From: Leptospira barantonii | Lineage (GTDB): Bacteria; Spirochaetota; Leptospiria; Leptospirales; Leptospiraceae | Assembly: GCF_002811925.1 (NCBI RefSeq) | Contig: NZ_NPDS01000002.1 | Span: 676,001-740,000, forward strand | Length of the DNA: 64,000 bases | Direction: 5' to 3' | Shown: positions 1 to 7,701 of the stretch, piece by piece | Numbering within the stretch: the first letter of the stretch is position 1 | Layout: each line of letters begins with the position of its first letter | The notes under the pieces: model-generated | What the model was told of the DNA's origin: nothing | Seen by the model: only the letters and a program-made list of their open reading frames with translations | Databases searched by the model: none | Made by a program: the position numbers and the translations under genes

Positions 1-537
1 TCTGGAACTCTTTTTAGTTATGGTTATATTAACGAAGATAGTAAGGATAATTTAAATATAACGATGATGTCGAGTCCTATCGATCACTATTATTCTTCAA
101 AGGATGCCGGTATAGATGTTCCTAAACCTGGGCCGCAAATATGTGAAATATTCAAAAATATTTTGATAAAGTTAGAAGAAAGATCAACGCCTGGTTGGAC
201 TGTTCTTGGGGTCGCTTTGAGTCGATATTCTCCAACTGATCAAGAAAAGATTACTAACTTTATCACTCATATGAAATTGAAAATATCAAATAACTGGGAT
301 GCTGAGGATTTACAGAATTTTTTAATTTTCGCTCCCCCTTATGGATCAGAATATGGTTTAGCTTTTGTTTTGTATAGTGATTCAACTATTCACAGAAAAT
401 ATGAGTTTATTGAATCAGCGGAATCGCAAGTATTTAACAACTCTTATGCAAAATACGCATTAATTATAGCTAAGAATATCGATGATAATGAAAGTCCTTA
501 TAATTATATTGCTGTTGGTCGTAAGATTGATGACTAA
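1..537 (+). CDS. Hypothetical protein, 5'-truncated by the window edge
   Basis: The reading frame that contains the ATG codons at 64 and 67 is open back to base 1 with no stop, so the true start very probably lies outside the window and the ATG at 64 is internal. About 178 residues are visible, ending with TAA at 535-537. The protein is soluble-looking, has no signal peptide or membrane segment, and is AT-rich in codon use like its neighbours. I recognise no family. It lies in the accessory region upstream of a broken gene and a nuclease-like gene, with about 200 bases of non-coding DNA between, so there is no evidence of a shared transcript. Confidence 0.6.
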   Translation, partial: SGTLFSYGYINEDSKDNLNITMMSSPIDHYYSSKDAGIDVPKPGPQICEIFKNILIKLEERSTPGWTVLGVALSRYSPTDQEKITNFITHMKLKISNNWDAEDLQNFLIFAPPYGSEYGLAFVLYSDSTIHRKYEFIESAESQVFNNSYAKYALIIAKNIDDNESPYNYIAVGRKIDD

Positions 538-740
538 GTTCAATTTACTATTTATAATCTAAAGATTATTTCGGATTGTTAGTCTTAAATTAATAAAACA
601 TTGTAAAAAATTTAAACTGAAGCTAACGTTTAAAAAAGCGAATGTATTCTCTTAGGATGATCGTGCAGTTGAAAACAGATTTTGCCGAAAATAAACAAAT
701 GTTACTAAGTAATAGTTAGAGTATATATAATTGAGCTTGT

Positions 741-1400
741 ATGACACTTGAAGAATCTCGCAAAATGCTGGAGCAAAAACGTGCTGATTTATTTGATTCG
801 GCAAAAAAGTTCATGGAAGAGAGGAATGAGAGTCCCATTGAAAGTACTTATGAGCTTTTTATTATTACAATCTTCAAGCGGGCTCGTGCGTTACTTAGCG
901 GCTTCATTCTCCTGCATGAAACGAACAATTATCAATGTGCGGCTCCATTAATTCGACTACAACTGGATAGCTTGCTCAGATCCGTAGCGCTTTTCAAAGC
1001 GCAGGATGCCGATCAATTTTTAGAAACCTTCTTTGTTGGGGGAAAAATCCGTAATCTGAAACTCCATAATGGTAAGAAAATGACCGATGCAGAACTGATT
1101 AAAGAATTAGAGGTTTTATATCCGGCGGGCAAAAGCTTTTACGGAATGCTATCAAGTTACGTTCATTTATCAAATTCACATCTTTTCTCTGCAATTAAGT
1201 TCTTTTCTGATAAAGAAAATTCAAAATAAATTCCTATTTCAATTTCACTTGATGAGACAGACGAGATTCTTGATCAGCAAGTTTGGATAGAATCGAGCAA
1301 GCAATTCTTTATCATTACGGAATTACTCGTTGCTGTCTTGGAGCATATCGAAACAGCTTACATTATCCCTGAGCGTAAAAACAAAAAATACAACGTCTAA
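741..1400 (+). pseudogene. Helical hypothetical protein interrupted by an in-frame TAA
   Basis: An ATG at 741 opens a 162-codon frame that stops at TAA 1227-1229. The same frame then continues without another stop to TAA 1398-1400, and those 56 codons look coding (for example IESSKQFFIITELLVAVLEH, an amphipathic helix, and a Lys-rich tail). The joined product would be about 219 aa and mostly helical, resembling the size and layout of DUF5677-like or HEPN-like helical proteins, though I cannot assign a family. The nuclease-like gene starts 5 bases after the second TAA, which supports 1400 as the original gene end. The simplest reading is a recent nonsense mutation; the 162-aa product may still be made. 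Confidence 0.6.
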
Positions 1401-1404
1401 CTTC

Positions 1405-2475
1405 ATGCAAACGTTCTTCAGCATTAAGTATTATATACTCAATGATGAGATTCAAAAGTTAATCGTTGATTATAACTTAAAATTAAATGAGAATGATTTA
1501 TCAGAAATATTCTTCTTTGTTAATGAGTTTTCAGAGAATTTAGACAGCGAACATCCAATTTCTCGACATATTAATGCAAATGGAACACATGATATACTTA
1601 ATTTATTTCTCCATGGCTTAGTGATAAAAAGTTGTAAAGAATCAATTGGTTTAGATCGCGAAATAGAAGGAAAACTTCGATCAAAGGAGAAGTTCTATTC
1701 AATTTTTAATGAGCTTTTGATCTCTTATTACTTTATACGAAATAACAAGTCTGTTAGATTATTACCAACAGGAGTAAACAAGACTCCTGATATGCAGGTG
1801 ATCTATGATGATTCAAGGAAAATAACTTTAGAAATCAAAACACTTGGAATAAGTAGTGCGAATAAAAATAAAAGAGTGCTTTCTGATTTATTATCGCAGG
1901 TCATTTCGAGGTTTGCCTTAAAAAATAAAATTTCAGATATTAGATTTTTACCTTCCGATCGTATGGATGAAATTGTCGATGGAAAAGTAATTGAAGATAT
2001 TGTTGCAAAATACGATTTATATTGTGATTGGCTATATGAATTACTAAATAGGCGAATTAGAAAAGATAAATTATTTATTAAAATTCCGCTGATAGGGCGC
2101 GTAGATTATTTTTTGTCAAAAGAAATCGATGCAGGAATGAATGGTCAAATTATTGGTTTTTCGAGAAAATCTGAAAGCGATTTCGTAAAAATTATTAAGA
2201 ATGGTATTCAAGAAGCAGTAACCCAATTATCTAACTATGAATCTCCAAATTGCATAATTTTCTGCGATAATATTCCTCACCCTCAATTAGTTCGTTCAAT
2301 TCCATCGAATTTACAGAAAAAAATCGAAGGTCTCTGTTTTATTACATTTATATTTGATCGATATCCGAAAATTATCGTAAAATATTTTCCTTTTAAGAGA
2401 AAGGAATCAACAAAGTATTTAAGAAAGTTTTTTGCAGATTTACAGTCGTTCAATGAAAGACTCTTCTTACATTAA
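1405..2475 (+). CDS. PD-(D/E)XK nuclease-like protein
   Basis: 356 aa from the ATG at 1405. The frame is open upstream to a TTG at 1330, but that part overlaps the coding-looking tail of the preceding gene, so I prefer 1405. The middle carries the signature of restriction-endonuclease-fold nucleases: Glu103 in a helix (FNELLISYYF), Pro128-Asp129 (NKTPDMQV) and Glu143-x-Lys145 in the next strand (LEIKTLG). These residues would bind the catalytic metal. The N-terminal ~90 and C-terminal ~200 residues are not recognised. There is no signal peptide. It sits 18 bases before the next gene and is probably co-transcribed with it. A role as a DNA nuclease in defence or a mobile element is inference. 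Confidence 0.6.
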   Translation: MQTFFSIKYYILNDEIQKLIVDYNLKLNENDLSEIFFFVNEFSENLDSEHPISRHINANGTHDILNLFLHGLVIKSCKESIGLDREIEGKLRSKEKFYSIFNELLISYYFIRNNKSVRLLPTGVNKTPDMQVIYDDSRKITLEIKTLGISSANKNKRVLSDLLSQVISRFALKNKISDIRFLPSDRMDEIVDGKVIEDIVAKYDLYCDWLYELLNRRIRKDKLFIKIPLIGRVDYFLSKEIDAGMNGQIIGFSRKSESDFVKIIKNGIQEAVTQLSNYESPNCIIFCDNIPHPQLVRSIPSNLQKKIEGLCFITFIFDRYPKIIVKYFPFKRKESTKYLRKFFADLQSFNERLFLH

Positions 2476-2492
2476 ATTTACTTGTAGTTCGT

Positions 2493-3002
2493 ATGCTCTT
2501 CTCTACGGTGTCTTCGATGGATTCAATTGCAAAAATATCAGCTGTGTATGCCAAATTGCTTAATGGCATTGATTGGCAAGATCCGCTCTTGTGCAAAGGA
2601 TTGCGGGAGGGGCGAAATAAGTTTCTCTCAAATGCTTGGTTGAGTCTGTTCCCAGATCCTAACAAATATCATAATACCCACTTTGCAAGTGTTGAAGCTC
2701 ATCGACAATTAAAAGGCAAAAAATACTCCGGTCTCGTTTTTGAACACGTAGTACCAAAACATTACTTTCAATCGCGCCTCGAATGTGAAGCCGAAGAGGC
2801 CGCTAAAAATGGTAAGTCGATTTCAATAGCTCGAATTGAAAAAATACTCCGCAAAAATTGGATTCTCGCAACAGTTACAAAAGATGAAGACAAAAAACTG
2901 CTTAAGCTTCCCGTTGATTGGGATTTGGATGAGAAAAATAAATTTATACGTTACGCTAATTTAAAACTTGAAGTGAATAGCTTTTTCAAAGAACCATTAT
3001 GA
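2493..3002 (+). CDS. Conserved-looking hypothetical protein with EHVVPK motif
   Basis: 169 aa, ATG at 2493, with an alternative in-frame ATG at 2517. The centre has the block GLVFEHVVPKHYF followed about 45 residues later by ATVTKDEDKKL and a C-terminal RYANLKLEV. I recall similar EHVVPK...TKEED patterns in uncharacterised bacterial proteins, where the His resembles an HNH-type motif, but I cannot confirm a nuclease fold. There are no membrane segments. The 18-base gap to the upstream PD-(D/E)XK gene suggests one transcript and joint function. About 160 bases of AT-rich non-coding DNA separate it from the convergent SRAP gene. Confidence 0.5.
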   Translation: MLFSTVSSMDSIAKISAVYAKLLNGIDWQDPLLCKGLREGRNKFLSNAWLSLFPDPNKYHNTHFASVEAHRQLKGKKYSGLVFEHVVPKHYFQSRLECEAEEAAKNGKSISIARIEKILRKNWILATVTKDEDKKLLKLPVDWDLDEKNKFIRYANLKLEVNSFFKEPL

Positions 3003-3164
3003 ATTACTACAAAGGATTATTGAATTCGAATTCGATTCACTTAGAAGTTAATAAGGTTGCTTGTTAGTTAGAATTTTGGGATCAATTACTTATTTAGATA
3101 CCTATTTCATTGATCGGGTTAGCTTGATTTATTTTTGGATTGTATTTATATTTGCTTTGTCATC

Positions 3165-3854
3165 TTAAAATAGTTTTAAATTGTCGTCTCTTTTTTCCTT
3201 TTTATTTATTCTTAAAATATCTTTATTCATATTTTGAACTTCATGAACAAATTGTATTTCATTTCCCTCGGCATGATAAATAATTTTCTCTGGATCTTTT
3301 GAAGAATCATCAAGCCAAGACTCAAAATCTTTTTTCAGTATCAATCCTGGTTGTCGGTGGTGAATTTGTGCGACATGCTTGTTTGCTGGCATCGTAACTA
3401 TTACGAATCCAATTTTTTGCATTCCATCATCGTCTTTAAATGGGACGTTTAAACCGGCGAACGAAAAGATCTCCTCGTTTTCTAAACTCATTCGAAATCG
3501 GTTATTTGGTTTTGGAATTGTTTCACTCCATTCCCAATATTCGGTAGCTGGAATTATGCACCGATTCGACTCTAACGCATTTGCCCATTTCCAATAGGAT
3601 TTTATCTTTTCGATTGTCGCATTAATTATTGGTTTCTTTAGAATTTTTCCATTTACTTCAACGTTTTTCAATCCCCAGTGTGTATGAATCAAAGAGCGAT
3701 TTCCGTTTAAATTTTGAATAACAGGCTCCACCCGTGTCGGGAAAACTTCTTTCTCTTCCCGGAATTCTCGTCGGATTTGATCAGTTTCATATCTTAGATT
3801 ATAGTATTCTATGACCTGAGACGCTGAGGCGTTTAGCGAATATCTACCACACAT
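3165..3854 (-). CDS. SRAP (HMCES/YedK-type) abasic-site crosslinking protein
   Basis: 229 aa, starting MCGRYSLNAS. Removal of Met1 exposes Cys2, the residue that in SRAP proteins crosslinks to abasic sites in single-stranded DNA. The other expected active-site residues are visible: Asn78 (KKPIINAT), Glu105 (IIPATEYWEW) and His165 (QIHHRQPG). The length is normal for the family (E. coli YedK has about 222 aa). It is the last gene of a minus-strand operon, 9 bases after the family B polymerase. SRAP genes are known to cluster with SOS and translesion genes, so this placement supports a DNA damage-tolerance role. The C-terminal ~20 residues are Lys/Arg-rich. Confidence 0.9.
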   Translation of the reverse strand: MCGRYSLNASASQVIEYYNLRYETDQIRREFREEKEVFPTRVEPVIQNLNGNRSLIHTHWGLKNVEVNGKILKKPIINATIEKIKSYWKWANALESNRCIIPATEYWEWSETIPKPNNRFRMSLENEEIFSFAGLNVPFKDDDGMQKIGFVIVTMPANKHVAQIHHRQPGLILKKDFESWLDDSSKDPEKIIYHAEGNEIQFVHEVQNMNKDILRINKKEKRDDNLKLF

Positions 3855-3863
3855 AATAAATTA

Positions 3864-6143
3864 TTAACTAACAAGTTTAAAAGGTAAAAGCAATTGTTTT
3901 TGTCTGAGAGCTTTAAAATATTCGCGCGGTTGTAGGTGTTCAGTGACTTCTTCTAAGGCTTGAATTAACAAATCTCTGTAAAATTCGATGTGAATTTTTG
4001 GTCGAACTGTGACTTTTACAGCAATTTCTTCAGGAAGGTATTCTCGTTTTTGTTTCCAGCCTTGAACTACCAGATACTTGATTTTTTCCCCGGGTTCTAT
4101 CTTGATTCCTTGAGCATTTAACGAGTTTAACGACTGAGATGAAGAATTCTTCGCAACGTATTCTTCGGAGCTTTTCGAAATCGTCCTTTTCATTAAGAGA
4201 TCTCCTATTTCGATTTTACCATCGAGGAGTGCCTTCACATATTGAAAATACAAGGAGTCTAAGAATGGTCGTTTTTCATAAAGCTCGTTCTTCGTTGAAC
4301 ACGATTGCATCGTTTCTAACAGTTCGGTTTGAAATCGTTTGATGAATGTAGGCATATCCTTTCGCCGAACGAATATGCCTCTTACTTTCAGTTCACCTTG
4401 CAAGAATTTTCCGAGGTATCGATTTACAACTCCAATTTGGTGATCGTTTTTTGAAGCTGGGAACATTAGCCATTCATAGATACCTTCAATTTTTAGCTGT
4501 ATTTTCGTTTTTTCGGTAATCGCCGCGCAAAGTAAAAGAAGTTCCTCGCGTGTGAAAGGAGCTGAATCCAGTTTTGAAATAAACAGAGAATCAGTAATGG
4601 CATGGAGAAAAGTATATCCGAGATCTTCTGTGACTTCCTTAGCAATCAGCAATACCTCTCGTCCGATTGCTGTAACGGATTCGTGGCTCTCTAATCTTCC
4701 GAATTTAGCATTGCGGTATCCGAGATAACCGAAAGAAGTTACGAGCATCCATTTTAAGGCGTTTTGTCTTGCGTCGTAAATCGCTGATCGTTCGGATTTA
4801 AGCTCGATCTGGTCTTTGTAATACTTACGACGTTTGAGAATATCCTCTAAAGCCTCAGAAACGACTCCTCGACGACGAGTACAACAATGATACGTCGTTC
4901 CTGGAATGTAGGTTTTAGTTTCATCGTCTTCGCAACAGCTACAGTTCACAGTTTCAGGACTAATATTGTAGGAACTCATGATCGAAGGATACATTTGAGC
5001 GAAATCTAACTGTGCAACGTTTTCTAAAAGAGATCCGCTGCTTAAATCGGGGAGTGTAACGAGTCCTCCTTTATCGACTCGGATGAGTTCATAGACTGTT
5101 TTCGATCTTTCCAGAGACGATTTTTGCCAAGGGACAAGATAATTCTTTTTCAGTGCGACCGCCATTTCGATATTCGTCAATGCGGTGCCGGTGGAGGCGC
5201 GTGCCATCCGTTGAATAGGAATTCTGCTTAATCGTGCGAGTTCGAATATACCGAGAAGATAGGATTCTTTGAACACGAAGGAATTACAACTATCGATGTG
5301 GAGTCTTCCAAATAAAGGATAGTTAGGAGCACGGTAGATAACTTGTCCATAGGACTCAAAGGAGGTTCCTTTCGTCTGAATTTTGCGTGTTATTCTTCCA
5401 GGATCTCGGTCCAGCAGGAGTTTAAAATGATGTTGCTGACCTAAAGAGAATAAGAACGGCATGATGGCCTGATCGCCAAATGCGCTTACAATAATGTCTG
5501 GATCGAATTCTTTGAGGATCTCGTTAATTCTGCGAAGAAGATCTACTGCGTTAGGAAAAAAGAGTTCCTCATGGAATCCGTCATCGGTGGAAATGACGAG
5601 TGGATTTGCTTGTGAATAACCGATACGATGGTTGAGTTTAAAATAGAGATCCATTGTTCGCAGTTTAGGAATTTCATAGTCGGCATCTTGTAAATCACTG
5701 AGCGGCTTAATCGAAGTTAGTCTCTGACCTTCATACGTGACTTGGACTCTTGCGAACGGATAAAGCTTCTTTGCATACATGTAAGCGGTTGTAAGCTCAA
5801 TATCCGAATGATAGATATCAAGCTTTTCATAAAACGCATGTAATCGGTGATAGATTCTTCGTAATACTGAAGGAACCGAGAGTGATATTTCAAGGACCGA
5901 CACTGGCTTATTTGAATAGAATCCTAATTTATTCAGTTGTTTCGGAGGTCGCAGAAGCGCGCGTAGTCCGATTAAGCGAGCGATGAAATTATTCTGATAT
6001 CTCTCGTTTCCATGAATATAGAAGGTGGGGTAGAAAACGTCATGAAAGGATCGGAGTTCACTTTCACCTTTGATCCAAAGTGTGATGTTTCCTTCTAAAT
6101 CATAGAGATCGATTAAGAATCCTTCAAAGCTGTTTTCCTTCAT
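3864..6143 (-). CDS. Diverged family B DNA polymerase, proofreading motifs lost
   Basis: 759 aa. Polymerase motifs are present but altered. Motif A is Asp380 in LDFAQMYPSIM. Motif B is KWMLVTSFGYLGY, with Lys464 and Gly472 kept but the usual Asn-Ser replaced by Val-Thr and Tyr by Phe. Motif C is HAITDSLF, keeping the second Asp (D518) but with Ile for the first. A thumb motif KVRGIFVRRKD follows. The N-terminal exonuclease domain keeps its outline (residues ~155-300) but has DLY for the Exo I DxE, no Asn/Asp in Exo II (DPDIIVSAFGDQ) and no recognisable Exo III, so proofreading is predicted to be absent. Five Cys (401-421) may form a metal site. The C-terminal QKQLLLPF resembles a beta-clamp-binding peptide. 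It overlaps the upstream 87-aa gene by 20 bases. It resembles the PolB2/Dpo2-like group; a translesion role is inferred. Confidence 0.85.
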   Translation of the reverse strand: MKENSFEGFLIDLYDLEGNITLWIKGESELRSFHDVFYPTFYIHGNERYQNNFIARLIGLRALLRPPKQLNKLGFYSNKPVSVLEISLSVPSVLRRIYHRLHAFYEKLDIYHSDIELTTAYMYAKKLYPFARVQVTYEGQRLTSIKPLSDLQDADYEIPKLRTMDLYFKLNHRIGYSQANPLVISTDDGFHEELFFPNAVDLLRRINEILKEFDPDIIVSAFGDQAIMPFLFSLGQQHHFKLLLDRDPGRITRKIQTKGTSFESYGQVIYRAPNYPLFGRLHIDSCNSFVFKESYLLGIFELARLSRIPIQRMARASTGTALTNIEMAVALKKNYLVPWQKSSLERSKTVYELIRVDKGGLVTLPDLSSGSLLENVAQLDFAQMYPSIMSSYNISPETVNCSCCEDDETKTYIPGTTYHCCTRRRGVVSEALEDILKRRKYYKDQIELKSERSAIYDARQNALKWMLVTSFGYLGYRNAKFGRLESHESVTAIGREVLLIAKEVTEDLGYTFLHAITDSLFISKLDSAPFTREELLLLCAAITEKTKIQLKIEGIYEWLMFPASKNDHQIGVVNRYLGKFLQGELKVRGIFVRRKDMPTFIKRFQTELLETMQSCSTKNELYEKRPFLDSLYFQYVKALLDGKIEIGDLLMKRTISKSSEEYVAKNSSSQSLNSLNAQGIKIEPGEKIKYLVVQGWKQKREYLPEEIAVKVTVRPKIHIEFYRDLLIQALEEVTEHLQPREYFKALRQKQLLLPFKLVS

Positions 6144-6387
6144 ACTTTTCCAGTCTTTTCTTTAAATCGTTCAATTCATCACGCAATACTACGATATTAG
6201 AAAGAAGAATAGTTTCGATCGAATAGGGATTCGAAGCCATTACACCTGCCGCCAGATGACTTTTTGCGATTCGCATAATATCATCGAATGCTTCTTGATG
6301 TTTTCTCGGTAGTGCGCGTCGAAAGTCTTTGAAGCGTTCTGTCGCTCCATCAATCTCGCGTGAATAAGGTGTTACTGTCCGTCCCAT
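6124..6387 (-). CDS. Small helical protein of the polymerase cassette
   Basis: 87 aa, almost entirely helical. It has a basic Arg/Lys-rich N-terminal half (FKDFRRALPRKHQEAFDDIM) and a heptad-like C-terminal end (LRDELNDLKKRLEKYEG) that looks like a short coiled coil. It overlaps the ATPase-like gene upstream by 38 bases and the polymerase gene downstream by 20 bases, so the three must be translated together. I recall proteins of this size and pattern beside the same kind of polymerase in other bacteria, but cannot verify that here. A role as an adaptor between ATPase and polymerase is inference. Confidence 0.75.
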   Translation of the reverse strand: MGRTVTPYSREIDGATERFKDFRRALPRKHQEAFDDIMRIAKSHLAAGVMASNPYSIETILLSNIVVLRDELNDLKKRLEKYEGKQL

Positions 6388-6916
6388 CGTTTGGCACCTC
6401 CTGAGCCGCGATTTCTTTTACAGTGGAACCGATTGATCTGCTAAGTTTTTGCAAATACGTTTGATAGATCGGATCGGATTTTTGGATTGATTCAGATATT
6501 AGAAATCGAAACCCGTTTTCTTTTAGCCGAACGAACTTCTCAACTAAGCGATCGAGCAGAGTGATTCTCTCATCCTTTTTTACGTCTCCGTCGAAAAACT
6601 GTTTTGAGGGAGCTAAAAATATAAAGAGTCGTTCTTTTAGTGGCTCTGGATCTTCGGAATCCAGGAGAGAATTCATAAAATCTAAAAGTTGATACGGTGT
6701 AAAAGCTCGTTGAATTTGAATTTGATGCAGCACGAAGGTTTCAAAGCCCTTTGTGGCTTCGGCGACACTGTACGCCTTGAAACGGATTGCGCAGTCAACT
6801 ACTTGGATTTCATAGCCTTCCCTGCAAAGAGCTACTAATAGCGAATGAGAAAAGCTATTTGATCCTTTTCCGAGGAGGAGATTCTTTTCCAACCCAACAA
6901 CATTTGTATTTTCCAT
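6350..6916 (-). CDS. RecA-fold ATPase-like protein (ImuA-like position), degenerate Walker A
   Basis: 188 aa, first gene of the minus-strand polymerase operon. The N-terminus LLLGKGSNSFSHSLLVAL sits where a P-loop is expected in RecA/ImuA-type proteins, but the GK[ST] end is replaced by Ser-Phe-Ser, so ATP binding is doubtful. A strand ending in Asp (IQVVDCAIRF), the stretch IQRAFTPYQL and a hydrophobic strand (ERLFIFLAPS) fit a RecA-like core. Its place before a translesion-type polymerase parallels ImuA in ImuA-ImuB-DnaE2 cassettes. The ATG at 6916 has no strong ribosome binding site. The family assignment rests on pattern and context. Confidence 0.65.
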   Translation of the reverse strand: MENTNVVGLEKNLLLGKGSNSFSHSLLVALCREGYEIQVVDCAIRFKAYSVAEATKGFETFVLHQIQIQRAFTPYQLLDFMNSLLDSEDPEPLKERLFIFLAPSKQFFDGDVKKDERITLLDRLVEKFVRLKENGFRFLISESIQKSDPIYQTYLQKLSRSIGSTVKEIAAQEVPNDGTDSNTLFTRD

Positions 6917-6954
6917 AAAGATGCATGATATCCGAGATAGTTAAAAATACAAAC

Positions 6955-6969
6955 ATTTAGTTGCTAAAT
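6955..6969. promoter_or_regulatory. Candidate operator: ATTTAG-TTG-CTAAAT palindrome
   Basis: A perfect 6-bp inverted repeat with a 3-base spacer lies 39 bases upstream of the first gene of the polymerase operon, in AT-rich DNA shared with the divergent broken frame. It is well placed for a repressor site. It does not match the TTTG-N5-CAAA form I recall for the Leptospira LexA1 box. Confidence 0.3.
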
Positions 6970-7200
6970 ATACAATAAGTATAATTTTTTATAAAATGAT
7001 ATGTTCCGAAAATGTGGAAAAACCAAGAAATCATTAGTACAAAATTGGAATAAGACATAATGGAAAATCTGCAAAAATTCAAGTTAGAAAATGAAGAATA
7101 ATATATGCGAGCAATGCCGAAGATCATATTAAGAAAATTTAATGCTTTTATTAATACTAATAAAGAATTCGATTCAGAAATCGAATTAAAGGAGCTGTAA

Positions 7201-7437
7201 GTGTATTTCTTGCGATCTTATAAAAACCAGAGTGTTCAGCATATTTTTTCTTTGGAAAACTATGATGGATATAGTCTTTGTAAAGAATTAAGGCATCCAG
7301 ACAATGAATTGCAAGTTGCAGTAGAATTCGAAGATATGGAAGAGCTGATTCAATTTTATCCTAAAGAAATTGAAAAGAAACCAGTCTGCGCTCGGTGCGC
7401 GATTATTCTGAATTCAACTTTAATAGAATCACTCTAA
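7201..7437 (+). CDS. Hypothetical protein, 78 aa (longest piece of the broken frame)
   Basis: It starts with GTG directly after a TAA. AAAGGAG lies about 6 bases upstream and makes a good Shine-Dalgarno, so this piece may really be translated. The product has a beta/alpha-looking body and a CARC motif near the C-terminus (KKPVCARCAIIL), possibly half of a metal site. The frame continues past its TAA into the next ORF. I know no homologue. Confidence 0.4.
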   Translation: MYFLRSYKNQSVQHIFSLENYDGYSLCKELRHPDNELQVAVEFEDMEELIQFYPKEIEKKPVCARCAIILNSTLIESL

Positions 7438-7479
7438 TTCCAGACTACAAAATACCAAGTCGAAGAACTATTACATCGA

Positions 7480-7701
7480 ATGAATCCATTGGCGGCATTT
7501 GACCACGAAGAAGAAGTCCTGATTCTATTACTTGGTAAAATTCAAGGAACCATTGAACAGAAAAATCGAAGCATTGCTGAATCTGGACTGGGTTTACGAT
7601 CACAGAAGCTCTATGAAGGCTACGATCAACTTCATCGTGCATCGTCAAATATGGAAGCCCTGAAGAGAGCTTTGTTTTTTGAACTTGATTATATTCGTTA
7701 A
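7480..7701 (+). CDS. Hypothetical helical protein, 73 aa (3' piece of the broken frame)
   Basis: ATG at 7480, in the same frame as the preceding ORF and separated from its TAA by 14 open codons that already look like the start of the same helix (TKYQVEELLHR). There is no clear ribosome binding site. The product is helical and charged with no signal peptide. It is more likely the C-terminal part of an interrupted gene than an independent one. Confidence 0.35.
   Translation: MNPLAAFDHEEEVLILLLGKIQGTIEQKNRSIAESGLGLRSQKLYEGYDQLHRASSNMEALKRALFFELDYIR

Larger units (their letters stand above)
7012..7701 (+). pseudogene. 230-codon reading frame broken by four in-frame TAA codons
   Basis: From ATG 7012 to the final TAA at 7699-7701 one frame reads through as coding-like protein except for TAA at 7051-7053, 7099-7101, 7198-7200 and 7435-7437. 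No TAG, TGA or frameshift is needed. The segments join smoothly: a helical N-terminus (QEIISTKLE / DIMENLQKFKLENEE), a basic part, a central domain with CARC, and a helical C-terminus. Pieces on both sides of each stop look like continuous helices or strands. It could be a decayed gene or a run of short coupled ORFs; the stretches 7201-7437 and 7480-7701 are given separately as the longest translatable parts. No family is recognised. Confidence 0.45.

Noticed and set aside
6917..7104. LexA box of the form TTTG-N5-CAAA upstream of the polymerase operon
   Set aside because: I scanned both strands of this stretch; TTTG and CAAA occur, but never with the right spacing, so SOS control by LexA1 is not claimed.
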